Assembly: GCA_028285345.1 (NCBI GenBank)
Contig: JANQPT010000014.1
Coordinates: forward strand, 372,001 to 436,000
Length of the DNA: 64,000 bases
Direction: 5' to 3'
Source of the DNA: Planctomycetales bacterium
GTDB taxonomy: Bacteria; Planctomycetota; Planctomycetia; Planctomycetales; Planctomycetaceae
The position numbers and the translations under genes were made by a program. The notes below the pieces were generated by a model. The model saw only the letters and a program-made list of their open reading frames with translations, did no database searches and was not told where the DNA came from. Position 1 is the first letter of the stretch; the number at the start of each line of letters is the position of its first letter. Of this stretch, positions 16,892-24,162 are shown piece after piece.

Positions 16892-19270
16892 ATGAAGCCG
16901 CAAGTGTTTTTTATTTTGCTCATAGTTAACTTTGTATATGTTCTGACAAGTTCCGCAACTGAGACGACGGCAGCGATCGATCTTACGCGCGCGACCGTTG
17001 TCGTACGGGGCAATGCGGCCCCGTTGGTCGAACGAACGGCAGCAACTGTGCTGGTCGAGGAGGTCGAGAAACGGACCGGAATCAAATGGCCGATTGCGAC
17101 AAAATGGCCCAAAGCCGGCCCGGCCGTGGCGATTGTCTCGGGAAAGAATCCCACGTTGGACGGACGCGCCGCTCCGAAAAACGACCTGCCGGACAAACCG
17201 GAGGGATACACCGTCAAAACAATCGCCGATGATCGCGGCCATCCGACGGTATGGATCGTCGGCACAGATCCCAACGGAGCTTTCTATGGCGTCGGCAAGT
17301 TGCTGCGGACGCTGAATTGGAGCCGCGGCTCCATCAACCTGGACCGTCCGCTCAATGCCGCCGCCGCCCCGCAGCACACGATTCGCGGCCATCAATTGGG
17401 GTACCGCAACAAGTCGAACTCCTATGACGCCTGGGATCCGGCGCGCTACGACCAGTACATCCGCGAACTGGCGCTGTTCGGCGCGAACGCCGTAGAGAAC
17501 ATTCCTTGGCAAGACGACGATGGCCCCCTGATGCCGGTCAGCCGCCGCGAAATGAACCTGCGGCTCTCGGAGATCTGCAAGAAGTACGGCGTCGCTTACT
17601 GGGTCTGGACTCCCGCCACAATTGATCTGTCCAACGCCAAAAAACGCGCCGAACTGCTGGCCGACCATGCCGAACTTTATCGCGAGTGCGCACAAATTGA
17701 TTCCATCTTTTTCCCAGGCGGCGATCCCGGAAACAATCCGCCGCAACTGGTGATGCCGTTTCTGGAGGAGGTAGCGAAACTGCTGCAAAAGCACCACCCG
17801 CAAGCGCAAGTCTGGCTCTCGATGCAAAAGTTCGAACAGGATGAAGTCGACTTTGTCTTCGAGTGGCTGAACGAGCACAATCCGCAGTGGTTCGGCGGGC
17901 TGGTCGGGGGGCCCTCCAGCCAACCGCTGCCGGTGCTCCGCGCCCGCTTGCCCAAGAAGTACCGCCTGCGCGATTATCCCGACATCACACACACGGTCCG
18001 CTCGCAGTATCAGTCGGTCTGGCTCGACCCTGCCTTTGCCTATACGTCCGGACGCGAGGGGACAAATCCCGAACCGGTCTACTACAGCACCATCTTCCGC
18101 GCGTACGACCAATACACTGACGGCTTCATCAGTTACTCCGACGGCATGCACGACGATGTGAATAAGACCGTCTGGAGCACGCTCGGCTGGAACCCCGACA
18201 CCGACGTGCGGCAAACGCTGCTGGAGTATTGCCGTTTCTTCTTTGGCCCGGAGTTGGCCGAGCGGGCGACGGATGGAATCTACGCCTTGGAGAAAAACTG
18301 GTCCGGATCGCTGCGGGACAACGGTGGCGTCGAAGCGACTCTCGCTCTATGGACCGCGCTGGAAGAGCAAGCTCCGCAACTGAAGGACAATTGGCGGTGG
18401 CAACTCTGCCTGCTCAAAGCGAACTACGACGCCTACATCCGCGCGCGGCTGATCCACGAGAGCGATCTGGAAGAACAGGCCAACCGTGCGCTGGCAGAGG
18501 CGAAGCAAATCGGCGCCGACGCCGCCATGGACCGCGCGCTGAAAATCCTGGCCAAAGCGGACACCGACAAACCCCGCCACGAACTGCGGGCCAAAATCCT
18601 CGACCTCTGCGACCGGCTGTTTCACAGTATTGGTTATCAAAGCAGCGTCCCGAAATATCAGGCGAATAACACGCAGCGGAGCGCCGTGCTCGATTTCGTC
18701 GATCATCCGCTGAATAACCGCTGGTGGTACGAAGATCAAATCGCCGAGATTCGCCGCCTCAAATCAAAGCCGGAGAAACTCGCCCGCTTGGAAACGATCC
18801 GCACCTGGGAATCGCCGGGGAACGGCAGTTTTTACGACGACATCGGCAACGTCGCCAAGTCGCCGCACGTGATTCGCGGCGAGGTCCTCACCACCGATCC
18901 CCGCATGCGCCGCAACCCGAATCCCGGCTTCATGTGGTGGGACGGCGGCATGACCCGCGTCCGCCAGTCCTGGATTAGCTACATCGACTGGCCGCTGGGG
19001 CTCCGCTACGAGGGCCTCGACCCGACCGCGCAATACACCGTACGAACAACCGGCTACGGCCAATGCCTGCTGCGCGTCAACGGCCGGCGGGTCAAACCGA
19101 CGCTGGACGGCAAAGGCATCGGCGAGATCAAAGAGTTCCCGCTCGACCCAAAGTTGTACGCCGACGGCAAGATCATCTTAACGTTCGACGTCCCCCACGA
19201 ACCGGGCGTCAACTGGCGGCGGACGTCGCGGTTGACTGAGGTGTGGTTGTTGAAAGATCACTCAAAATAG
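16892..19270 (+). CDS. Secreted glycoside-hydrolase-like protein, copy 2
   Basis: The product is 792 residues with AAGGAAATTGAC before the ATG and a signal peptide at about 1-25 (FFILLIVNFVYVLTSSATET). It is collinear with the preceding 807-residue paralogue: IRGHQLGYR, LALFGANAVENIPW, AYWVWTPATIDL, FFPGGDPGNNPPQLVMPFLEEV, DGFISYSDGMHDDVNK, EYCRFFFGPELAE, LEKNWSGSLRDNG and GNGSFYDDIGNVAKSPHV all recur. The fold appears to be an alpha/beta domain, then a TIM-like barrel, helical part and a beta C-terminus. Acidic residues in the shared GDPG and SYSDG motifs could be catalytic or binding, but this is inference. Probably exported and active on a glycan. Confidence 0.8.
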   Translation: MKPQVFFILLIVNFVYVLTSSATETTAAIDLTRATVVVRGNAAPLVERTAATVLVEEVEKRTGIKWPIATKWPKAGPAVAIVSGKNPTLDGRAAPKNDLPDKPEGYTVKTIADDRGHPTVWIVGTDPNGAFYGVGKLLRTLNWSRGSINLDRPLNAAAAPQHTIRGHQLGYRNKSNSYDAWDPARYDQYIRELALFGANAVENIPWQDDDGPLMPVSRREMNLRLSEICKKYGVAYWVWTPATIDLSNAKKRAELLADHAELYRECAQIDSIFFPGGDPGNNPPQLVMPFLEEVAKLLQKHHPQAQVWLSMQKFEQDEVDFVFEWLNEHNPQWFGGLVGGPSSQPLPVLRARLPKKYRLRDYPDITHTVRSQYQSVWLDPAFAYTSGREGTNPEPVYYSTIFRAYDQYTDGFISYSDGMHDDVNKTVWSTLGWNPDTDVRQTLLEYCRFFFGPELAERATDGIYALEKNWSGSLRDNGGVEATLALWTALEEQAPQLKDNWRWQLCLLKANYDAYIRARLIHESDLEEQANRALAEAKQIGADAAMDRALKILAKADTDKPRHELRAKILDLCDRLFHSIGYQSSVPKYQANNTQRSAVLDFVDHPLNNRWWYEDQIAEIRRLKSKPEKLARLETIRTWESPGNGSFYDDIGNVAKSPHVIRGEVLTTDPRMRRNPNPGFMWWDGGMTRVRQSWISYIDWPLGLRYEGLDPTAQYTVRTTGYGQCLLRVNGRRVKPTLDGKGIGEIKEFPLDPKLYADGKIILTFDVPHEPGVNWRRTSRLTEVWLLKDHSK

Positions 19271-19272
19271 TT

Positions 19273-19442
19273 GCGGCGACGGGTGGCTGGGGTCGAAGCG
19301 TTTAGCTTCGCCCCCAGGTTATGGATGCACAGTTTCTCTTAAGCTGTGCGTGAACTGCGAAATTGTTTGGAGGTGCCAATCCGGTTGGAGCGTCCACCCA
19401 GCTGGGGGCGGAACTGAGGTTCCGACCCCAGCCACCCGCCGC
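19273..19442. repeat. Palindromic intergenic element A
   Basis: The left arm 19273-19295 (GCGGCGACGGGTGGCTGGGG...) and the right arm 19423-19442 (CGACCCCAGCCACCCGCCGC) are near reverse complements and bound a 170-base unit. Inside are two small hairpins, GAAGC/GCTTC with loop GTTTA at about 19295 and GGAAC/GTTCC near 19410. No gene is present. Confidence 0.7.
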
Positions 19443-19486
19443 GCGAAATCGTTTCGATCAGTGGCTAGTGCGCGAAGCGCCAATTT

Positions 19487-19554
19487 CGTAGGGTGCGTCA
19501 TGACGCACCTTGCTCCCGGAAAGAACGAGGCGGTGCGTCGCGACGCACCCTACG
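19487..19554. repeat. Palindromic intergenic element B
   Basis: CGTAGGGTGCGTCATGACGC... at 19487-19509 and its reverse complement at 19532-19554 differ only in the central two bases (CATG against CGCG). Each arm is itself a palindrome built on GGTGCGTC/GACGCACC. The unit has 22 bases between arms and abuts element A. Confidence 0.8.
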
Positions 19555-19615
19555 ACACTTAGCCACAGATTTACCCGGCGCGGCAGCGCCGCAACCAAAA
19601 TCAAAGAAAGTGTTT

Positions 19616-19720
19616 AGCCACGGATTCACACGGATCAAACACGGATGTCGTGAATCCCAACCTGACCGTTTTGGCCTTCGCAAACAGTATCTGTTTTTAA
19701 TCCGTGTTTCATCAGTGGCT
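19616..19720. repeat. Palindromic intergenic element C
   Basis: AGCCACGGATTCACACGGAT... at 19616-19646 pairs imperfectly with AATCCGTGTTTCATCAGTGG... at 19699-19720. The type resembles the widespread 'cacggattcacacggat' intergenic repeats of environmental bacteria. From 19271 to 19832 I see only these three elements and no gene. Confidence 0.65.
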
Positions 19721-19832
19721 CAATGAAAGCCGATGTTGCAGCGCGTTATGCGTCCGAACTCACGGAGCGGACTTGAGAGAGAAACGGCAGGTAGAACCGG
19801 CCCTAAGGTATTTGATCTGGGGACGGCAATTT

Positions 19833-20822
19833 TCAGTGGCCGCATCGGACCACCTGACCCGTCTTCGCCGACCGCAAGACGGCGTCGGTGAAGTCGGACA
19901 CCGGCAACGCGCACTCGGCCGGCGCCGGGTTTTCCACACCCTGCGTGAGGCAATCTAGAAAGCGGCGATCGGGATCGGAGCAGGTATCGGTGATGGCGAT
20001 CTCATGGAGTTCATTCGCTTCGGCCCGCCACAAGCGGCTGTCGCGGACAATGAAATCCGCTCGCTCGCAATAGACGTGCAGCTCTTCGTGCCAATGTTCG
20101 GAGTTTCCGATAAAGTTCATGCTCAACGTCACGCCCCCGCTCAATCGGCCCACGATCGACGTCACGATATCGACGCGGCTGCCATGATTTTCGCTGACGG
20201 CAAAGACCTCCTCCGGAACCAATCCCGTCAGATAGAACAACAGATCGACTTTATGGCTGCCGGCATCGCTTAAAAACCCGCCCGGATTGTGCCGCGGATC
20301 GTCTCGCCACCTTCCGCCAATGGTCGGTTGCCAGCGCTCCGCCATATCGAGCGTGATCGTCCGCAGCGGCCCCCATGCTCCCGACTGCAGCTCCCGCCTG
20401 AGCGTCTCGTAGATCGCCCAATGCCGCCGCTGATACGCGATGCTCAGCAGCGGGCCGCCGGCATCCGCAGCGGCGATGAGGTCTTTGATGTGCGCTCGTG
20501 ACTCGGCCAACGGTTTCTCACACAGCACATGCCAGCCACGCTTCCAGCAGGTGGAGACTTGTTCATAGTGCAGCAGCGTCGGCGTGCAGAGCACGACCGC
20601 ATCGAGCGACTCGTCGTCGGGCAATTCGCCAAAGTCCGTGTAAACCGCGGCGCCCGATTGATAGCGGTCTAGAAACTCAACCGCCGTCTCGCGAACCGGA
20701 TCACAAAAAGCGACCAGTTTTGCCCGGTCGTCGCGGGAGAGCCGCTCGGCATGGAGCCGCCCGATTTGCCCGCATCCGACTAACGCGATTTTCACCGGCG
20801 GCGTGAGGAGTTTTTGACGCAT
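19833..20822 (-). CDS. Gfo/Idh/MocA family NAD(P)-dependent oxidoreductase
   Basis: The product is 329 residues from the ATG at 20822 (MRQKLLTPPVKIALVGCG). Upstream ATG 20828 and TTG 20855 are alternatives that add a short polar leader. The Rossmann motif GCGQIGRLHA is immediately after the start, followed by VAFCDPV (adenine-side acidic residue), LDAVVLCTPTLLHYEQ and the catalytic-region motif CEKPLAES. The C-terminal domain contains GGFLSDAGSHKVDLLFYLTG, the family's substrate-side segment with an Asp and a His. Such enzymes oxidise or reduce sugars and cyclitols. The substrate is unknown. It is divergent from the rhodanese gene at 20952. Confidence 0.92.
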   Translation of the reverse strand: MRQKLLTPPVKIALVGCGQIGRLHAERLSRDDRAKLVAFCDPVRETAVEFLDRYQSGAAVYTDFGELPDDESLDAVVLCTPTLLHYEQVSTCWKRGWHVLCEKPLAESRAHIKDLIAAADAGGPLLSIAYQRRHWAIYETLRRELQSGAWGPLRTITLDMAERWQPTIGGRWRDDPRHNPGGFLSDAGSHKVDLLFYLTGLVPEEVFAVSENHGSRVDIVTSIVGRLSGGVTLSMNFIGNSEHWHEELHVYCERADFIVRDSRLWRAEANELHEIAITDTCSDPDRRFLDCLTQGVENPAPAECALPVSDFTDAVLRSAKTGQVVRCGH

Positions 20823-20951
20823 GTTCATCTCGGGGGCGTCGGTGTTCGCGAACAACTTCGTAACACTCGAGGCTGTTGTGTTTCGGTGCGGGCGACTCTA
20901 AGATTCGGTTTGATGAAACCCCGCAACTACGTTTTCCGAAGATAACCGACG

Positions 20952-21296
20952 ATGACAGCTCCGGAAACCAACTCGATGGAAATCAGCCCCGCCGCCGTGA
21001 AAGAGAAACTGGATCGCGGCGATGAGTTTCTGTTACTCGACTGCCGCGAAGAGGACGAACACCAGTTGGTCCGCCTCACGCACGCCCAATTATTGCCAAT
21101 GAGCGTGATTCAAGAGCAGGTCGGTGATTTGGAGTCTTATCGCACCACCGATATCGTGGTCCATTGCCATCACGGCGGGCGCAGCATGCAGGTCGCACTC
21201 TGGCTCACCGGACTCGGCTTTGAAAACGTCAAGAGCATGGCCGGCGGGATCGACCGCTGGGCGGTGGAACTTGATCCGACATTGCCGCGTTATTAA
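20952..21296 (+). CDS. Single-domain rhodanese-like protein
   Basis: The product is 114 residues and one rhodanese domain. FLLLDCREEDEHQLVRLTHA is the N-terminal motif. The active-site loop is HCHHGGRS with Cys72, followed by the C-terminal SMAGGIDRWA signature. Single-domain rhodaneses transfer sulfane sulfur; the acceptor here is unknown. It is divergent from the Gfo/Idh/MocA gene and is followed 13 bases later by the lipoyl-like gene on the same strand, so the two are probably co-transcribed. The loop contains HH after the cysteine, which differs from the usual small or charged residues but keeps Cys and Arg. Confidence 0.92.
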   Translation: MTAPETNSMEISPAAVKEKLDRGDEFLLLDCREEDEHQLVRLTHAQLLPMSVIQEQVGDLESYRTTDIVVHCHHGGRSMQVALWLTGLGFENVKSMAGGIDRWAVELDPTLPRY

Positions 21297-21309
21297 CTGC
21301 ATCGAAACA

Positions 21310-21549
21310 ATGTCCGTTCACATTGTCGTTCCTGATCTTGGCGCCGGTGACGTTGAGATCTGCGTCAGCACTTGGTTCGTCGAACCGGGTGATCCGGTGG
21401 TTGTGGGAGATCGGTTGCTTGAGTTGCTGATCCCGGGCATGACGTTCGATGTCCCTGCGTCGTGCACGGGCAAACTGGCGAGCATCGACAAGCGGGAAGG
21501 GGACGTTGTCGGCACCGGAGATCGGCTGGGGACGATCCAGGCGGAATAG
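21310..21549 (+). CDS. Stand-alone lipoyl/biotinyl-like domain lacking the modified lysine
   Basis: The product is 79 residues from the ATG at 21310 and covers exactly one biotinyl/lipoyl fold: VVPDLGAGDVEICVSTWFVEPGD, VGDRLLELL, FDVPA, GKLASI, GDVVGTGDRLGTI. In lipoyl domains the hairpin turn reads ETDKA. Here the matching stretch is LIPGM (residues 40-44), with Gly43 in the lysine position. It therefore cannot be lipoylated or biotinylated at the usual site. The gene follows the rhodanese by 13 bases, and no 2-oxoacid dehydrogenase or carboxylase is nearby. It may be a scaffold, or may bind a partner without a cofactor; that is inference. Confidence 0.85.
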   Translation: MSVHIVVPDLGAGDVEICVSTWFVEPGDPVVVGDRLLELLIPGMTFDVPASCTGKLASIDKREGDVVGTGDRLGTIQAE

Positions 21550-21584
21550 CCGCCGCCAATGACCTCATGCACGGCCGAAGAGGA

Positions 21585-22529
21585 TCAAACCCCTTCCGCA
21601 TCGCCGGCCAGCGTTTCCAGATGCACCTGCACGCAATCGGGCAGGATCTCCAGATTGTAGCCCCCTTCGAGAAAGCTGATCACCTTTCCCCCGGCGTACT
21701 CTTTGGCGACGTCGACAACCAGTTGCGTGAGCATGATAAAGTCGTGAGTCTCCAAACCAAGCGATCCGACCGGATCCAATCGGTGCGCGTCGAAGCCCGC
21801 GCTGATCAGCACCAACTCCGGACGGCACTTGGCAGCGATGTCCTTGAGCATGATCTGAAAGCTGGAGAAATAGTCGTCGCGGCTCGTTCCGAATTTGATC
21901 GGCAGGTTCATCGTCGTGCCGACCCCTTTGCCCTCGCCCGTTTCGTCTTTCATGCCGGTACCGGGGTAAAACGGATGCCGGTGAATCGAGAAGAAGTAGA
22001 CGTTTTCCGAACGATAAAACATCGCCTGCGTCCCGTTGCCGTGATGGACGTCCCAATCGACGATCAGAACTCGCGACAATTCCCGCTCCTCGACAGCATG
22101 GGCGGCCGCCACGGCGACGTTGTTGAACAGGCAGAATCCCATCGCTTCGTGCCGGACGGCATGATGTCCGGGCGGGCGAATCATACAAGAGGCCCTGGTC
22201 TCATCGCCGTCTATCAGGGCATTTACCGCGGCAACCCCGGCCCCGCACGCCATGCGGGCCACGTCGTAGGAACGTGCGCTGACCACAGTGTCCGCTTCAA
22301 TCCGTCCCCCGCCTTTTTGCGCAAATTTGCCGACCAGCTGGATGTAGTTGGAGTTATGCACCCGAGCGATTTGTTCGCCGCTTGCGGGTGTGATTTCACC
22401 CCGCTTAAAGCGGTCCGAGAGTTTGGTCGTCTCCAGCATCTCGTGGATACGTTCCAGACGCTCCGGACATTCCGGATGGTGCCCCGTCTGGTGTTCCAGA
22501 AAAACCGGATCGGTGTACAACAGCGGCAT
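21585..22529 (-). CDS. Histone deacetylase family (class II-like, acetoin utilisation/acetylpolyamine type) hydrolase
   Basis: The product is 314 residues with the full HDAC signature. RPPGHHA gives the tandem histidines at 122-123. VDWDVHHGNGTQ (158-168) supplies zinc-binding Asp and His. FYPGTG, SAGFDAHRLDPVG (second zinc Asp) and LEGGYN near the end complete it. The opening YTDPVFLEHQTGHHPECPERL is typical of bacterial acetylpolyamine or acetyl-lysine deacetylases. It is predicted to be cytoplasmic and to remove acetyl groups from polyamines or proteins. It is convergent with the rhodanese/lipoyl pair, with about 35 bases between stops. Confidence 0.95.
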   Translation of the reverse strand: MPLLYTDPVFLEHQTGHHPECPERLERIHEMLETTKLSDRFKRGEITPASGEQIARVHNSNYIQLVGKFAQKGGGRIEADTVVSARSYDVARMACGAGVAAVNALIDGDETRASCMIRPPGHHAVRHEAMGFCLFNNVAVAAAHAVEERELSRVLIVDWDVHHGNGTQAMFYRSENVYFFSIHRHPFYPGTGMKDETGEGKGVGTTMNLPIKFGTSRDDYFSSFQIMLKDIAAKCRPELVLISAGFDAHRLDPVGSLGLETHDFIMLTQLVVDVAKEYAGGKVISFLEGGYNLEILPDCVQVHLETLAGDAEGV

Positions 22530-22906
22530 GTTTGCTCTCCAGGATTTCGGCTGCAGGCGCTGGTCCTAAGGCGTCCACTGAAGCCTACAACCTCCGTCTA
22601 GACTAGCAAATTCTAAGCGGGACAGCCAATCGGCAGAGCGATCGATTGGGAGCGATTTTGTGATATTCACCGCACGGTTGTGTCGGGAAAAAGCTGCGAC
22701 GCAGTTCAAGCCTGGTCGATTGCGATCAGTCAAACCTGCGGCGCATTCCGGGATTTGGGGCCGTCCGACCGGCAAAGGTTACTCTGGATCTGCTGTTGCG
22801 ACACACATCGTGTGAACCGTTGTCGGGAATGCATGTCTAATTCACATACGCCAAGATACGTTTGATGAGCGGTACCGCCAATTTGAGGATTTGAGCTGAT
22901 CAACAA
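22530..22906. other. Intergenic gap, no gene seen
   Basis: This is the upstream region shared by the minus-strand deacetylase and the plus-strand hypothetical gene at 22907. Short frames exist on both strands but lack ribosome sites and protein-like composition. I see no clear repeat or terminator. Confidence 0.5.
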
Positions 22907-23380
22907 ATGTCAAAGGTCATCCTGAATTCAAACTCCGGATGTCACAGGGTCGAACTGGGTGTGGTGTCGCCGATTGCAATCAACGGATTGCCTGGTTTTG
23001 ATGTCCTATTGCGCGTTGCCGGACAATACTGGGATGGCGATCACGATCGCGACATCTCACTCCATGTGGAGGGAGTGACGCTTAGTCGATCTGCGCTCCT
23101 TCAACTGTCCGATGAGCTAGCGGGTTGGCTCCAGTTAACAGTCTCAGAGCTGGCGGCGACACAATTGGTCGGTGAGTATCAACTTGCACTCGATCGTCAC
23201 CAATCGCTGTTTCTGAAATTTGGCAATCGAGAGCAGAACATTGCCGACATCAATCCCGCTGTGAGCATTCAAGTGGCAATAGATCGGCTTGAGGCGAACT
23301 ACTGTTTCATCACAGATCATTCGTGCCTCGGCATCTTCCAGAATGGATTGTGGGAAATCCTCGACAATTCGGACTACTGA
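22907..23380 (+). CDS. Hypothetical protein (157 aa)
   Basis: The 157-residue product is soluble, acidic and has no signal peptide or membrane segment. Alternating hydrophobic strands (VILNSNSGCHRVELGV, GFDVLLRVAGQYWDG, ISLHVEGVTLS) followed by one helix (ALLQLSDELAGWLQL) suggest an alpha/beta fold. It recalls the small single-domain proteins that accompany polymorphic toxins as immunity proteins, but no toxin is nearby and the resemblance is only general. The upstream ribosome site is weak. AT content is higher than in flanking genes. A G11 tract lies 74 bases after the stop. Confidence 0.6.
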   Translation: MSKVILNSNSGCHRVELGVVSPIAINGLPGFDVLLRVAGQYWDGDHDRDISLHVEGVTLSRSALLQLSDELAGWLQLTVSELAATQLVGEYQLALDRHQSLFLKFGNREQNIADINPAVSIQVAIDRLEANYCFITDHSCLGIFQNGLWEILDNSDY

Positions 23381-23453
23381 TTCGGCAGATTGGCGAAAAT
23401 TGCGGACCGAGAAAGTGCGAAGGAGATCATATCCAATGTGAACTCCAAATGGC

Positions 23454-23464
23454 GGGGGGGGGGG
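23454..23464. repeat. G11 homopolymer tract
   Basis: Eleven consecutive G residues lie between the hypothetical gene and the cold-shock gene, outside any supported frame. Such tracts slip in replication and in sequencing. Confidence 0.9.
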
Positions 23465-23520
23465 AGAAGCATTGTCTTCACTCGGAGTGAAGCGGTCGCA
23501 AGCATCTACTTTTCGCGATG

Positions 23521-23546
23521 CGACTCGGCCAGCGCAGGCCGAGTCG
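23521..23546 (-). terminator. Perfect 10-base stem downstream of the cold-shock gene
   Basis: CGACTCGGCC at 23521-23530 and GGCCGAGTCG at 23537-23546 pair perfectly around a 6-base loop, 38 bases after the cold-shock stop on the minus strand. No T-tract follows on that strand, so it may be a terminator or an mRNA 3'-end stabiliser. Confidence 0.55.
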
Positions 23547-23583
23547 AGTTGCGTCTGGCAACCGCTTTAGTCTATCGCACGAC

Positions 23584-23784
23584 TCAACCCGTAGTGCGCA
23601 CATTTTCGGCACGCGGTCCCTTTGGGCCTTGCCCAACGTTGTAGGATACGCGTTGCCCTTCTTGCAGTTGTTCGAATTGGACCCCTTCACAGGACGAGCT
23701 GTGAAAGAATAGATCCTGTCCCGTTCCGTCATCAATGAAACCGAAACCCTTGTTAGTAAGGCGTTTGATCGTGCCTTCTGGCAT
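23584..23784 (-). CDS. Cold-shock domain protein (CspA family)
   Basis: The 66-residue product is one cold-shock domain: GTIKRLTNKGFGFIDDGTG holds the RNP1-type motif KGFGFI, and DLFFHSSSC is the RNP2-type motif. QEGQRVSYNVGQGPKGPRAENV closes the barrel. AGGAAAAAGGAA precedes the ATG. The family binds single-stranded nucleic acids and acts as an RNA chaperone. On the same strand upstream lie a small basic protein gene and an RhlE-type helicase gene, so the three may form one cold-adaptation transcription unit. Confidence 0.95.
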   Translation of the reverse strand: MPEGTIKRLTNKGFGFIDDGTGQDLFFHSSSCEGVQFEQLQEGQRVSYNVGQGPKGPRAENVRTTG

Positions 23785-23949
23785 TTCCTTTTTCCTCTAA
23801 TCTGATAGACAAAACTGCGGCTAACGGCACGTGAAACGTTCACGCGACCTGAACCACACACAAAATGCAATGTTTAAAAATAGAGTCGAAGCGGCCTGCG
23901 GAATTCGCACATTGCAGAATACCCGACTGAACTCCCGTCTGAAACCGCA

Positions 23950-24099
23950 TCATTCAGTGTTTTCGGCTTGGCGTTCCGTTGAGTTGTCGCCGCCGCCGTC
24001 TTGTTTTCGCTTGGTGCGGCGGTGTCGTTTGGCCTCTGCCTTGGCTTTCTTCTCCATCTCCCGTTGGCGTTTGGCAAACGTATGCTGATTTCGTGCGAT
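23950..24099 (-). CDS. Small basic coiled protein (49 aa) with apparent ATC start codon
   Basis: The frame reads ARNQHTFAKRQREMEKKAKA and continues with Lys/Arg-rich helix and a polar tail ending RQAENTE. From memory, the ARNQQTFAKRQREM-type N-terminus occurs in short planctomycete proteins and at the N-terminus of some Bacteroidetes cold-shock proteins; this was not checked by search. Between the upstream in-frame stop and this segment there is no ATG, GTG, TTG or CTG. The codon in the methionine position is ATC (24099-24097), preceded by AAGGAG (24112-24107) at a 7-base spacing. Internal Met15 would remove the conserved start. It lies between the helicase and cold-shock genes on the same strand. 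Confidence 0.7.
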   Translation of the reverse strand: MARNQHTFAKRQREMEKKAKAEAKRHRRTKRKQDGGGDNSTERQAENTE

Positions 24100-24162
24100 G
24101 ATTTTGCTCCTTGATGTTGCATGTGGACGTTGGATTGCCGACCGCGATTCTTTACAGCGACA

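Noticed and set aside
15632-18214. Long minus-strand frames opposite the glycoside-hydrolase-like pair
   Set aside because: Both are shadows of the tandem paralogues and mirror each other only because the sense genes are related.
21462-22601. 379-residue plus-strand open frame
   Set aside because: It is the antisense shadow of the deacetylase gene, which has complete HDAC motifs.
23390-23644. 84-residue plus-strand frame running through the G11 tract
   Set aside because: It overlaps the cold-shock gene antisense and depends on the homopolymer length. It has no plausible ribosome site or domain.
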